Assembly: GCF_010093305.1 (NCBI RefSeq)
Contig: NZ_PDWS01000018.1
Location: 32,575 to 96,574, forward strand
Source: Pseudoxanthomonas sacheonensis
GTDB taxonomy: Bacteria > Pseudomonadota > Gammaproteobacteria > Xanthomonadales > Xanthomonadaceae
DNA length: 64,000 nucleotides
Direction: 5' to 3'
In this document: one piece after another, positions 1 to 7,906 of the stretch
Layout of the letters: the number at the start of each line of letters is the position of its first letter
How positions within the stretch are numbered: position 1 is the first letter of the stretch
Program-made: the position numbers and the translations under genes
Notes under the pieces: model-generated
Seen by the model: only the letters and a program-made list of their open reading frames with translations
What the model was told of the DNA's origin: nothing
Database searches by the model: none

Positions 1-18
1 GATGCTGGGAAGTAACGC

Positions 19-429
19 TTACTCTGCGGCGGCAGCGGCAGCCAGCTTGGCGGCCTTGGCCTGCTGGCCGGCGGCCAGGTCTTCCTTGATGCGGGCGGCC
101 TTGCCTTCCAGATCGCGCAGGTAGTACAGCTTGCCCGCGCGGACCTTGCCGCGGCGCTTCACTTCCACCGAGTCGATGGTCGAGCTGTGGGTCTGGAACA
201 CGCGCTCGACGCCGAAGCCGTGCGAGATCTTGCGCACGGTGAAAGCGGAGTTGAGGCCGGCGTTCTTCTTGCCGATCACCACGCCTTCGTAGGCCTGCAC
301 GCGCTCGCGGTTGCCTTCCTTGACCTTCACGTTCACCACGACGGTGTCGCCGGGGCCGAAAGCGGGCAGTTCGCGCTTGATCTGGGCGGCTTCGAAATCA
401 GCCAGGATGTTCATGTTGAGCTTGGTCAT
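19..429 (-). CDS. rplS: 50S ribosomal protein L19
   Basis: 136-residue L19 of the large ribosomal subunit, which sits at the 30S/50S interface. The body (about residues 5-115) is typical L19, with [16 protein letters not shown] near the start and [18 protein letters not shown] near the end. An alanine/lysine-rich tail of about 18 residues makes it longer than the roughly 115-residue E. coli protein. The start was set at the ATG before [12 protein letters not shown]; an upstream in-frame ATG at 504 would add 25 residues without similarity to L19. It is the last gene of the minus-strand rpsP-rimM-trmD-rplS block, but about 320 bp holding a long repeat separates it from trmD. No strong Shine-Dalgarno is visible. 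Confidence 0.97.
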   Translation of the reverse strand: MTKLNMNILADFEAAQIKRELPAFGPGDTVVVNVKVKEGNRERVQAYEGVVIGKKNAGLNSAFTVRKISHGFGVERVFQTHSSTIDSVEVKRRGKVRAGKLYYLRDLEGKAARIKEDLAAGQQAKAAKLAAAAAAE

Positions 430-748
430 GGTGGCACCGTGTAAGTGTCGTGGGCGTGTCGTTCGACAACTGGAAACTGATGCAGTCACCGGATTGTGCT
501 GCACGATATTATTGTGGGGTTCCGCCTACTCGGGTTCCGGCAGGCGAGCCGCATATTCTAACCCAAAATTTGTCGGCGGGGCAAAGGGTTAGCTGACTTT
601 AGCCCCTCTCCCGCCGGGAGAGGGTTGGGGTGAGGGTACGGCGGAGTCCGGATGCACAAGCCGTGGCTTCCTCACCAAGTCCGCAAAGCCGCTTGCGTCT
701 ATTCCCCAAACTGCCAGCACTCCCACTCCGCCGCACCCCCATCCGGCG
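430..748. other. Intergenic trmD-rplS region
   Basis: Gap of 319 bp between trmD and rplS. Its distal 150 bases are one half of a composite inverted repeat (601-781). The rest is the rplS leader, with no other gene-like signal seen. Confidence 0.6.
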
Positions 749-781
749 CTACGCGCCACCTTCCCCCGCTGGGGGAAGGGA
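601..781. repeat. Composite inverted repeat, CCCTCTCCC family
   Basis: The left arm carries a perfect hairpin (CCTCTCCCGCCGGGAGAGG) followed by GGGGTGAGGGTACGGCGGAG. The right arm contains the matching ACTCCGCCGCACCCC and ends with CCTTCCCCCGCTGGGGGAAGG. The arms lie about 110 bases apart. Related arms occur at 20674-20699, 32321-32460, 53162-53299 and from 63865. The last ten codons of trmD and its TAG stop fall inside the right arm. Confidence 0.8.
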
Positions 782-1513
782 ATCTCTCCGGAACGCCTCC
801 AGCAGCGCCCGGTCGGCTTTGGACAGGGAAGCCTCGTCCAGCAGTTCTGGTCGGCGCAGCCAGGTCCGCCCCAGGGCCTGCTGGCGGCGCCAGCGCGCGA
901 TGGCCGCATGGTCGCCGGAGCGCAGGACCGCCGGCACCTCGCCCAGGGCATGGCTGGCCGGATGGGTGAAATGGGGGCAGTCCAACAAGCCGTCGGCCTC
1001 GAAACTGTCCTGTGCCGCCGACTCGGCATCGTTCAGCGCGCCCTCCTGGAGTCTCGCCACCGCATCGATTAGCACGGCCGCGGCCAGCTCCCCGCCGGAC
1101 AACACGTAGTCGCCGATGGAAATCTCTTCGTCCACCTCGGCCGCCACCAGGCGCTCATCGACGCCTTCGTAGCGACCGCAGAGCAGAACCAGGCGCGGCA
1201 GCGCGGCAAGTTCGCGGACCTTGCGCTGGGTCAAAGGCGCGCCCTGCGGCGTCAGATAGATCACCCTGGCCGGCAACTCGCTGTCCGCGCGCGCGGCCGA
1301 CAGGCAGGCCTGCAACGGCTCGATCATCATCACCATGCCCGGCCCGCCGCCGAAGGGGCGGTCGTCTACCCGGCGGTAATTGCCCTCGGCATAGTCGCGC
1401 GGATTCCAGCCGTGCAGCGACAGCAGCTGGCGCTCCTGGGCGCGGCCGACCACCCCGAAACCCGCGCATTGCGCGATGAATTCGGGAAACAGGCTGACCA
1501 CGTCGATTCGCAT
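749..1513 (-). CDS. trmD: tRNA (guanine-N1)-methyltransferase
   Basis: 254-residue SPOUT (trefoil-knot) enzyme that methylates G37 of tRNAs reading CNN/Leu/Pro/Arg codons with S-adenosylmethionine, preventing frameshifting. Seen directly: the N-terminal [12 protein letters not shown] signature, the [10 protein letters not shown] loop and the knot motifs [10 protein letters not shown] and [16 protein letters not shown]. The start ATG overlaps the rimM stop by one base (TGATG), so the two are translationally coupled. The final residues [10 protein letters not shown] and the stop are encoded by an intergenic repeat, so the natural C-terminus appears to have been replaced or extended by repeat DNA. 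Confidence 0.97.
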   Translation of the reverse strand: MRIDVVSLFPEFIAQCAGFGVVGRAQERQLLSLHGWNPRDYAEGNYRRVDDRPFGGGPGMVMMIEPLQACLSAARADSELPARVIYLTPQGAPLTQRKVRELAALPRLVLLCGRYEGVDERLVAAEVDEEISIGDYVLSGGELAAAVLIDAVARLQEGALNDAESAAQDSFEADGLLDCPHFTHPASHALGEVPAVLRSGDHAAIARWRRQQALGRTWLRRPELLDEASLSKADRALLEAFRRDSLPPAGEGGA

Positions 1514-2025
1514 CAGAAATCCGGATCCCAATCCACGGTGATCAGGCCGGCTTCGAAATCCACCGACTTGACGAAATCCGGTTCGACGAACGGAACCATG
1601 CGGTCGCGATCGCCGCGAATCGACAACACGTCGTTGGCGCCGGTGGAAAACAGGTGCGAAACGGTGCCGAAGTCCACGCCTTCCACATTGACCACCCGGA
1701 ATCCTTCCAGGTCGACCCAGTAGAATTCGCCCGCCTTGGGCGGCGGCAATGCCGAACGCGGCACATAGATATCGGTGCCGCGCATGGCTTCGACCACATC
1801 GCGGTCGGTCACGTCCGGAAACGTGGCCACCAGATGCTTGCCCGATTCCTTGCCGCGCGCGCCTTCGAACTGGCGCTCGCGGCCTGCGGCGTCGACCAGG
1901 ATCCACGGCTGGTAGCGGAAGATCGCATCGCGCGGCTCCGTCCAGGACTCGATCTTGATCTGACCGCGTATGCCGAAGGCGCCGACGATCCTGCCCAGCA
2001 GGATCCGACGTTCGTTATCGCTCAT
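1513..2025 (-). CDS. rimM: Ribosome maturation factor RimM
   Basis: 170-residue 30S assembly factor that acts on the 3' (head) domain of 16S rRNA around S19. The N-terminal beta-barrel starts [18 protein letters not shown], the usual family signature. The C-terminal PRC-barrel includes [13 protein letters not shown] and [12 protein letters not shown]. It lies between rpsP and trmD, the conserved bacterial order, and its stop overlaps the trmD start. About 40 bp separate it from rpsP. Confidence 0.97.
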   Translation of the reverse strand: MSDNERRILLGRIVGAFGIRGQIKIESWTEPRDAIFRYQPWILVDAAGRERQFEGARGKESGKHLVATFPDVTDRDVVEAMRGTDIYVPRSALPPPKAGEFYWVDLEGFRVVNVEGVDFGTVSHLFSTGANDVLSIRGDRDRMVPFVEPDFVKSVDFEAGLITVDWDPDF

Positions 2026-2064
2026 GGGGGAAAAGGACGGCGCTCGACACGCCGTCCTGGCGGA

Positions 2065-2328
2065 TCAGGCCGAAGCCTGCGCCGCGACCTTGCCCGCTTC
2101 CTTGTACAGGTTGCGGACCTTGTCGGTCATCTGCGCGCCCTGGCCGACCCAATGGTCGACGCGTGCGGTGTCCAGCTCGATGCGCTTTTCGTTGCCCGAG
2201 GCAACCGGGTTGTAGTAACCCAGGCGTTCGATGTTGCGGCCGTCGCGCGCGCTGCGCGAGTCGGTGACGATGATGTGGTAGAACGGACGCTTCTTGGCGC
2301 CGCCACGGGTAAGGCGAATCTTGACCAT
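2065..2328 (-). CDS. rpsP: 30S ribosomal protein S16
   Basis: 87-residue S16 of the small subunit body. [19 protein letters not shown] and [11 protein letters not shown] are diagnostic. The start codon follows a good Shine-Dalgarno (AGGAAAG) at normal spacing, which excludes the longer in-frame ATG at 2439. It is the first gene of the rpsP-rimM-trmD block. A possible sigma-70 -10 element lies about 50 bp upstream. Confidence 0.98.
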   Translation of the reverse strand: MVKIRLTRGGAKKRPFYHIIVTDSRSARDGRNIERLGYYNPVASGNEKRIELDTARVDHWVGQGAQMTDKVRNLYKEAGKVAAQASA

Positions 2329-2380
2329 TGTGATGCTTTCCTGTGTTGCCCAGTCGCCATTGCGGCGCGGTGAACCGACA

Positions 2381-2403
2381 ATTCTAAGCCATTGAATTGC
2401 GGA
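2381..2403 (-). promoter_or_regulatory. Possible rpsP promoter (-10 TAGAAT)
   Basis: On the minus strand a TAGAAT -10-like hexamer (2381-2386) sits about 55 bases ahead of the rpsP ATG. Only a poor -35 is found about 17 bases upstream of it. Tentative. Confidence 0.3.
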
Positions 2404-2429
2404 AGGAAACCCCGCCAACCTCTCGTTTT

Positions 2430-2494
2430 GTAGAGGCAAGCTTGCTCGGCTGGGCGGCCCATGGAAAGAGCAAGCCGAGCAAGCTCGGCTCTAC
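2430..2494. repeat. Inverted pair of GTAG REP elements
   Basis: The left arm begins GTAGAGGCAAGCTTGCTCGG; the right arm is its near complement and ends CTCGGCTCTAC. This is the layout of GTAG-type REP palindromes paired head to head. The terminal CTAC, read on the minus strand, supplies the TAG stop of the upstream aminotransferase gene. Confidence 0.8.
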
Positions 2495-3282
2495 AAGGCT
2501 TGCCAGGCTTGGGTTTCCAGGGCTTTCTGCAGAATCGACGAAAGCTTTGAGTCGGCCTCGAACTCCGTCTCATCAATACTTGCGATTGACTGGATCCCGC
2601 TGGCATTGCTGGTGAATGCAGCCCGGAACCCGCCCAACCCAGGCAGGTGGACCCGGCGAACGACTTGCGCGACCCCGGACTCCCGCAGGCCCGCCTGTAG
2701 CAATTGTTCGGACGTCCCGCGCAGTGCTGGGGCCTCGGGCCAAACTATCTGTGCCCCATCCCAGAAACCGAGGTTCCATACCGATCCTTCCGAGATCCTG
2801 CCCTCGGCATCGACGAACAGCGCATCGTCGTAGCCCTGCCCCAGCGCCAGCCGGCGGTAATGGAACAAGGGAAAGGTGCCCACATGCTTGATATGCGGCA
2901 ACGGGCGCTGGAACTCGAACGATTTCACCCGCAGCGCACGGGCCGATGACGATGCAGGAGGCGATAGCGAGATCAAGACATCAGGAGCGAAGCTTCCCGC
3001 CGGCTTGCGATAGTCGAAGCTTCGCGAGAACACCGTGGCGCGCAAGGTGCAGTCCGGGTTATCGACGGTCGCCTGGCGCATTTGTTCGCGCACGGACGGA
3101 AAATCCAGTTCGGCGCCGAACAGTTCGCGTGTCGCCGCTTCCAGCCGCTTCCGGTGCAATTCCAGCCCTTGCACCGCACGGTCGCGCACCTGCATGGAAG
3201 TGAAGTGGCCATAATTGACCAGCGCGAGAGCACGCAGCTCGTCCGCATTTGCCGGTCGTCCGTTGAACAAAGCTGCGTGCAT
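2491..3282 (-). CDS. Class IV aminotransferase, aminodeoxychorismate lyase-like
   Basis: 263-residue PLP enzyme of fold type IV, the family of branched-chain and D-amino acid aminotransferases and aminodeoxychorismate lyase (PabC, folate synthesis). The probable Schiff-base lysine is in LPHIKHVGTFPLFHYRR, and the cofactor-side signature DDALFVDAEGRISEGSVWNL is clear. A C-terminal AAFTSNASGIQSI segment matches the phosphate-binding turn. Which substrate it uses cannot be read from the sequence; PabC is a guess from size and overall pattern, as no pabB is adjacent. Its TAG stop lies in a REP terminus. It stands alone between rpsP and ffh. Confidence 0.75.
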   Translation of the reverse strand: MHAALFNGRPANADELRALALVNYGHFTSMQVRDRAVQGLELHRKRLEAATRELFGAELDFPSVREQMRQATVDNPDCTLRATVFSRSFDYRKPAGSFAPDVLISLSPPASSSARALRVKSFEFQRPLPHIKHVGTFPLFHYRRLALGQGYDDALFVDAEGRISEGSVWNLGFWDGAQIVWPEAPALRGTSEQLLQAGLRESGVAQVVRRVHLPGLGGFRAAFTSNASGIQSIASIDETEFEADSKLSSILQKALETQAWQAL

Positions 3283-3318
3283 GCCGATTCCGGTTTTTTT
3301 TCAAGAAAGCTGAAAACC

Positions 3319-3402
3319 GTCGTTCCCGCGAAGGCGGGAATCCAGCGACTTGGCTCCTGCGAGTTCGAAGTCGCTGGATTCCCACCTTCGCAGGGATGAC
3401 GG
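3319..3402. repeat. Inverted repeat, GTCATCCCCGCGAAGGCGGG family
   Basis: The arms CGTTCCCGCGAAGGCGGGAA and TTCCCACCTTCGCAGGGATG flank a loop whose ends (TCCAGCGACTTGG / TCGAAGTCGCTGGA) also pair. Relatives lie at 27773, 35619 (single arm) and 42997. It fills the space between the aminotransferase and ffh. Confidence 0.8.
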
Positions 3403-3461
3403 CAACAATTTTTACGTCGCGGAACTGCCGGTCCATTCCCGCACCGACGCTGGCAGGAACC

Positions 3462-4832
3462 TCAACGGAACGGTATACCGCCGCCACGTGCGCCCATCAT
3501 GCCCTTCATGCCGCGCATCAGGCCCTTCATGCCGCCGCCGGCCAGCTTGCCCATCATTTTTTCCATCTGCTGGTACTGCTTGAGCAGACGGTTGACGTCG
3601 GCCGGCGTGGTGCCGGAACCGCGGGCGATGCGGGCGCGGCGCGAGCCGTTGAGCAATGCGGGATTGCGGCGTTCCTTCTTGGTCATCGAGCCGATGATGG
3701 CGACCATGCGCGGCACTTCCTTGCCGGTGACCTGCTGCTTCACGTTCTCGGGCACCTGGCCCATGCCGGGCAGCTTGTCCATCAGGCCGCTGATGCCGCC
3801 CATGTTCTGCATTTGCTCGAGTTGATCGCGCATGTCATTGAGGTCGAACTTCTTGCCCTTGGCGACCTTGGCCGCGAGCTTGGCGGCTTTTTCCTGGTCG
3901 ACGTTCTGTTCCACCTGTTCGACCAGCGACAGCACGTCGCCCATGTCGAGGATGCGGCTGGCGACGCGGTCGGGGTGGAAGATATCCAGGCCGTCCGGCT
4001 TTTCGCCCACGCCGATGAACTTGATCGGCTTGCCGGTGACGTAACGCACCGACAGCGCCGCGCCGCCGCGTGCGTCGCCGTCGGTCTTGGTCAGCACCAC
4101 GCCGGTCAGCGGCAGCGCTTCGGAGAACGCCTTGGCCGTGGTCGCCGCGTCCTGGCCGGTCATCGAATCGACCACGAACAGAGTTTCGACCGGATTGATG
4201 GCCGCATGCAGCGCCTTGATTTCCGACATCATCGCTTCGTCGATGGCCAGGCGGCCGGCGGTGTCGACGATCAGCACGTCGGCGAACGACTTGCGCGCAT
4301 CGGCGATCGCGGCTTTGACGATATCGACCGGCTTCTGCGACGCGTCGGACGGGAAGAACAGCACGTCCACCTGCTGGGCCAGCGTTTTCAGCTGCTCGAT
4401 GGCGGCGGGACGGTAGACGTCGGCGCTGACCACCATCACCTTCTTCTTGCGCTTTTCCTTCAGGTGCTTGGCCAGCTTGGCCACGGTGGTGGTCTTGCCC
4501 GCACCCTGCAGGCCGGCCATCAGGATCACCGCCGGCGCCGGTACGTTGAGGTTGAGGTCGGTGGCGGCCGAACCCATCACCGCGGTCAGTTCGTCGCGAA
4601 CGATCTTGATCAGCGCCTGGCCGGGGGTGAGGCTCTTCAGCACTTCCTGGCCGACCGCGCGCACCTTGATGCGTTCGATCAGGGCCTGCACCACCGGCAG
4701 GGCCACGTCGGCTTCGAGCAAGGCGATGCGCACTTCGCGGGTGGCCTCGCGGATGTTTTCCTCGCTCAGGCGGCCACGGCCGCGCAGGCGCTCGATGGTG
4801 CCGGAAAGACGCTGGGTAAGGGACTCGAACAT
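3462..4832 (-). CDS. ffh: Signal recognition particle protein Ffh
   Basis: 456-residue SRP54 homologue, the GTPase that binds 4.5S RNA and nascent signal sequences and docks with FtsY. The N domain covers about residues 1-90. The G domain has GLQGAGKTTT at 107-116, DTAGRL near 190 and TKTDGDARGG near 250. The M domain from about 330 is methionine-rich and ends in glycine/methionine repeats (GGGMKGLMRGMKGMMG). Length is normal. It is divergent from the CcsA-family gene, an arrangement common in gammaproteobacteria. A TATACT hexamer on the minus strand about 30 bp upstream could be its -10. Confidence 0.98.
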   Translation of the reverse strand: MFESLTQRLSGTIERLRGRGRLSEENIREATREVRIALLEADVALPVVQALIERIKVRAVGQEVLKSLTPGQALIKIVRDELTAVMGSAATDLNLNVPAPAVILMAGLQGAGKTTTVAKLAKHLKEKRKKKVMVVSADVYRPAAIEQLKTLAQQVDVLFFPSDASQKPVDIVKAAIADARKSFADVLIVDTAGRLAIDEAMMSEIKALHAAINPVETLFVVDSMTGQDAATTAKAFSEALPLTGVVLTKTDGDARGGAALSVRYVTGKPIKFIGVGEKPDGLDIFHPDRVASRILDMGDVLSLVEQVEQNVDQEKAAKLAAKVAKGKKFDLNDMRDQLEQMQNMGGISGLMDKLPGMGQVPENVKQQVTGKEVPRMVAIIGSMTKKERRNPALLNGSRRARIARGSGTTPADVNRLLKQYQQMEKMMGKLAGGGMKGLMRGMKGMMGARGGGIPFR

Positions 4833-4941
4833 GCGCGAAAGCCGTGATCAAAAGAAGGGCGAAGTATAACGGCACCCACCCGGCCCGACTTCCCAATCGA
4901 GAACGGTTCTCGGAAACGGCGCGCTATGCCAAACTGCTGGC

Positions 4942-5736
4942 ATGTGGATCTCGCTCGCGGCCGTCGTTTTCTATCTGCTCGCCACTGGCATGCTGGTGCG
5001 CGCGGTAGCGCAGGACCAGGTGTCCGCCAGCCGCGCTTGGCTATGGCCAGCGCTTGCTGGCGTCGCCTTGCATGGGCTCTATCACCTGCTGGTGGCCTGG
5101 CGCACACCCGGAGGCCCGGACATGCATTTCTTCTCCGCGCTGTCGCTGGTCGGGCTGGGCATGGCGGCCATGACCACGGCCGTCGGCGCGCAGGGGCGCA
5201 TGGCAGGGCTGGGCGTGCTGTCTTTCCCGCTGGCCGCGGCACTGCTGATGGTCTATCACCTGTATGGCCATGAGCCCTCACCCGGCCTGGATTGGCGTCT
5301 GCAGCTGCACGCCTGGATGGCTTTGCTGGCCTACGCGACGCTGGCGATCGCCGCACTGCTGGCGGTCATGCTGTGGGCACAGGAACGCGCGCTGCGCCGC
5401 CGCGAGTTCCATGCCTGGTTACGCGCCCTGCCTCCGCTGACCGAGCTGGAAGAACTTCTGTTCCGCACCATCAGCGTCGGCTTCCTGTTGCTGACCGCGA
5501 CCCTGCTGACCGGCGTGCTGTTCGTGGAAAACCTGTTCGCCCAGCACCTGATCCACAAGACCGTGCTCAGCGTGCTGTCCTGGCTGGCCTTCGGTGCCTT
5601 GCTGATAGGCCGCTGGCGCTACGGCTGGCGCGGCAACAAGGCGGTGCGCTGGACCCTTACCGCCATGGCACTGCTGCTGCTGGCCTTCTTCGGCAGCAAG
5701 TTCGTGCTGGAACTGGTTCTGGAGCGGGCCAGTTAG
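4942..5736 (+). CDS. CcsA/YpjD-family cytochrome c assembly membrane protein
   Basis: 264 residues with about eight hydrophobic helices and conserved histidines in helices (LHAWMALLAYATLAIAALL, HLIHKTVLSVLSW), as in the CcsA/CcmC/YpjD family of haem-handling proteins. Known full CcsA proteins carry a tryptophan-rich WWD motif. That is not evident here, so this is the shorter YpjD (CorE-like) type found beside ffh in many gammaproteobacteria, whose exact role is unsettled. The start ATG lies 109 bp from the divergent ffh start; a candidate alternative at 4926 is in another frame. Confidence 0.85.
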   Translation: MWISLAAVVFYLLATGMLVRAVAQDQVSASRAWLWPALAGVALHGLYHLLVAWRTPGGPDMHFFSALSLVGLGMAAMTTAVGAQGRMAGLGVLSFPLAAALLMVYHLYGHEPSPGLDWRLQLHAWMALLAYATLAIAALLAVMLWAQERALRRREFHAWLRALPPLTELEELLFRTISVGFLLLTATLLTGVLFVENLFAQHLIHKTVLSVLSWLAFGALLIGRWRYGWRGNKAVRWTLTAMALLLLAFFGSKFVLELVLERAS

Positions 5737-5748
5737 GCAATCGGACTC

Positions 5749-5836
5749 GCAGGAGCTGCGTAAGCTGCGACCGAACATTACCGGCGTGGCACGGATCCGC
5801 ATGTGCCTTCAACATCGCAGCTTACGCAGCTCCTAC
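5749..5836. repeat. Inverted pair of REP elements
   Basis: The left arm GCAGGAGCTGCGTAAGCTGC (GTAG degenerated to GCAG) and the right arm GCAGCTTACGCAGCTCCTAC form a long hairpin with about 48 bases between the arms. Same GTAGGAGC type as 10713 and 49490. Confidence 0.8.
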
Positions 5837-5924
5837 AAGGGCTGGATCGCATTCCTGGTAGTCAGACCTCCGGCGGACCTCGCTTGCCGCGACGCAGCAT
5901 TTCTTTGCTGAAACAATATTTGCC

Positions 5925-5953
5925 TTGACAATTATTGCACGGGCGAGGATATT
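5925..5953 (+). promoter_or_regulatory. Sigma-70 promoter of the marR-efflux operon
   Basis: TTGACA (5925-5930), a 17-base spacer and GATATT (5948-5953). Transcription would be expected to start near 5960, one to three bases before the marR ATG at 5962, so the mRNA may be leaderless. The AT-rich spacer TTATTGCA/TGCAAT-like bases could hold the MarR operator. Confidence 0.65.
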
Positions 5954-5961
5954 TGCCCGCC

Positions 5962-6423
5962 ATGAGCCCCTCCTCCCACACCCCTGAAGCCAACATGGGC
6001 CTGCTTTTCCGGCAGGTCCGCGACGCCATGTGGGCCGACATGGCCCGCGAAATGGCCGCCGCCGGGCATGAACTCACCTACAGCCAATTCGTGACCATCA
6101 AGCGTCTGGCCACGGATTCGTCCGACGGGGTTACCGACCTGGCCCGCTGGGCGCAGGTCAACCCGGGCGCCATGACGCGACTGCTGGACAAGCTGGAAAC
6201 CCGTGGCCTGTTACGGCGCATCGCCGACCCCGGCGACCGTCGCGCACTCCACATCGTGCTGACCGATGCGGGCCAAGCCATCTGGTCCGACATCCAGCAC
6301 TGCGGCGAGCGCGTACGCGCCCGTGCCATGCAGGGCCTGGATGACGGCGAACGCGAACAGCTGTTCCGCCTGCTGAATCAGGTTTTGCAGAACCTTACGC
6401 CCCCTACCGCCAACGACGATTGA
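5962..6423 (+). CDS. MarR-family transcriptional regulator
   Basis: 153-residue winged-helix repressor of the MarR family. The recognition region AQVNPGAMTRLLDKLETRGLL and the wing RRIADPGDRRALHIVLT (residues about 65-105) are typical. It is the first gene of an operon with an outer-membrane factor, an EmrA-type adaptor and an EmrB-type pump, so it probably represses that operon and is relieved by a toxic ligand. A TTG 27 bases upstream is in frame but lies inside the promoter, so the ATG is preferred. The only Shine-Dalgarno-like bases (GAGG) overlap the predicted -10. Confidence 0.93.
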   Translation: MSPSSHTPEANMGLLFRQVRDAMWADMAREMAAAGHELTYSQFVTIKRLATDSSDGVTDLARWAQVNPGAMTRLLDKLETRGLLRRIADPGDRRALHIVLTDAGQAIWSDIQHCGERVRARAMQGLDDGEREQLFRLLNQVLQNLTPPTANDD

Positions 6424-6427
6424 TCCC

Positions 6428-7906
6428 ATGCGCATTCCCCTCTCTGCGCGCGGCCTGAGGCCGGCGCTTTCCGTATTGGCTCTCGGCCTGTTGCTGGCCG
6501 GTTGCGCCAGCACCCATGGCCTGGAACCCAAGACCGCGCTGCGGGATGCGGACACTTTGTCCTCCAGTCGCAGCCTTTCCAGCGGCGCGCTCAGCGCGGC
6601 CGATTTCCCGCGTCAGGACTGGTGGAGCGCGCTCGGCGATCCGCAGCTGGACGCACTGATCGACGAAGCCTTGCAAGGCACACCGTCGCTTGAAGCCGCC
6701 GACGCACGCCTGCGCAAGGCGCAGGCCCAAGCCGGGCTGGCCGATGCGGAACGCAAGCCGACGCTGAGTGCAAGCGGGCAGTATTCGGGCGTGCAGTTGC
6801 CCGAAACGCTGGCGCCGGAACCGTTGGGCGGTTCGTACATCGGCAGCACGGTGCTGATGCTGAACTTCAAGTACGGATTGGATCTGTGGGGCGGCAAGCG
6901 CGCGCAGTTCGAAGCCGCGGTCGGCCAGGCCAAGGCGGCCGAAGTCGATGCACAGGCGGCGCGCCTGACGCTGTCTTCCAACATCGCCCGCACCTATGTC
7001 GGGCTGGCCCAAGCCTACGCGGCGCTGGACGTAGCCACGCGCGAGCACGAACGCGCCACGCATCTGCGCAGCCTGGGCGAACAACGGGTCAAGGCGGGCC
7101 TGGACAACCAATTGCAGCTGCGCCAGGCCGAAAGCACCATCGCCAGCGCCGAACAGCAGGCGCAAGCGGCGCAGCAGCAGATCGACATGGCGCGCACCGC
7201 GCTGGCTGCATTGCTTGGCCAGGGCCCGGACCGCGGACTGGCGATTGCCCGCCCGACGGTGTTGCAAGCGCGCACTCCCGTAGTGCCGCAAGTGTTGCCC
7301 AGCGAATTGCTGGGGCATCGTCCGGACGTCGTTGCAGCGCGGTGGCGCGTGGAAGCCGCAAGCCGCGGCATCGACGCAAGCAAGGCATCGTTCAAACCCA
7401 GCATCAATCTCAGCGCGATCGTGGGCCTGGCTTCGGGTGGGCTCTCGGATCTTTTCAGCAGCGATGCGTTGCTGGGTCTCGGCGGCCCCGCCATCAGTCT
7501 GCCGATTTTTGATGGCGGACACCTGCGCAACCAACTGGACGCAAGCGATGCGGATTACGACCTGGCCGTCGCCAACTACAACCAGTCGCTGGTCGGCGCG
7601 CTGCACGAAGTCACCGATGCGCTGCAGAGCGCGCGTTCGCTCGATCGACAGATCGAAACCTCGCAACGGGCGCTGGCCGCTGCGAAGTCGGCCTGGGACC
7701 TTGCGCAGACCCGCTACCGCGCCGGCCTTGGCACGCAGCTCGACGTGCTGGCCGCGCAACGCCCGCTGCTACAGCTGGATCAACAGATCGCGGCGCTGCA
7801 GGCGCAGCGGCTCAACGCAGGCATCGACCTGGACCGCGCCCTGGGCGGTGGTCTGATTTTCGAACAACCCCACACCTCCATCGCCAATACCACGGCCACG
7901 CCATGA
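6428..7906 (+). CDS. Outer-membrane efflux lipoprotein (NodT/OMF family)
   Basis: 492-residue TolC-like outer-membrane factor with a lipoprotein signal: LALGLLLAGC gives a lipobox with Cys about residue 26. Two repeats of alpha-helical hairpins follow, with the family motif LGGPAISLPIFDGGHLRNQLDA in the second half and RYRAGLGTQLDVLAAQR near the end. It forms the outer-membrane exit duct of the tripartite pump encoded by the next two genes. It starts 4 bp after marR, and its stop overlaps the adaptor start (ATGA). Confidence 0.93.
   Translation: MRIPLSARGLRPALSVLALGLLLAGCASTHGLEPKTALRDADTLSSSRSLSSGALSAADFPRQDWWSALGDPQLDALIDEALQGTPSLEAADARLRKAQAQAGLADAERKPTLSASGQYSGVQLPETLAPEPLGGSYIGSTVLMLNFKYGLDLWGGKRAQFEAAVGQAKAAEVDAQAARLTLSSNIARTYVGLAQAYAALDVATREHERATHLRSLGEQRVKAGLDNQLQLRQAESTIASAEQQAQAAQQQIDMARTALAALLGQGPDRGLAIARPTVLQARTPVVPQVLPSELLGHRPDVVAARWRVEAASRGIDASKASFKPSINLSAIVGLASGGLSDLFSSDALLGLGGPAISLPIFDGGHLRNQLDASDADYDLAVANYNQSLVGALHEVTDALQSARSLDRQIETSQRALAAAKSAWDLAQTRYRAGLGTQLDVLAAQRPLLQLDQQIAALQAQRLNAGIDLDRALGGGLIFEQPHTSIANTTATP

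Noticed and set aside
601..781. Inverted repeats as insertion-sequence ends
   Set aside because: No transposase gene lies between or near any repeat pair; sizes and layout fit REP/MITE-like elements.
3396..4847. 483-codon plus-strand open frame opposite ffh
   Set aside because: Histidine/alanine-rich antisense shadow of ffh caused by high GC; no family resemblance, whereas ffh is certain.
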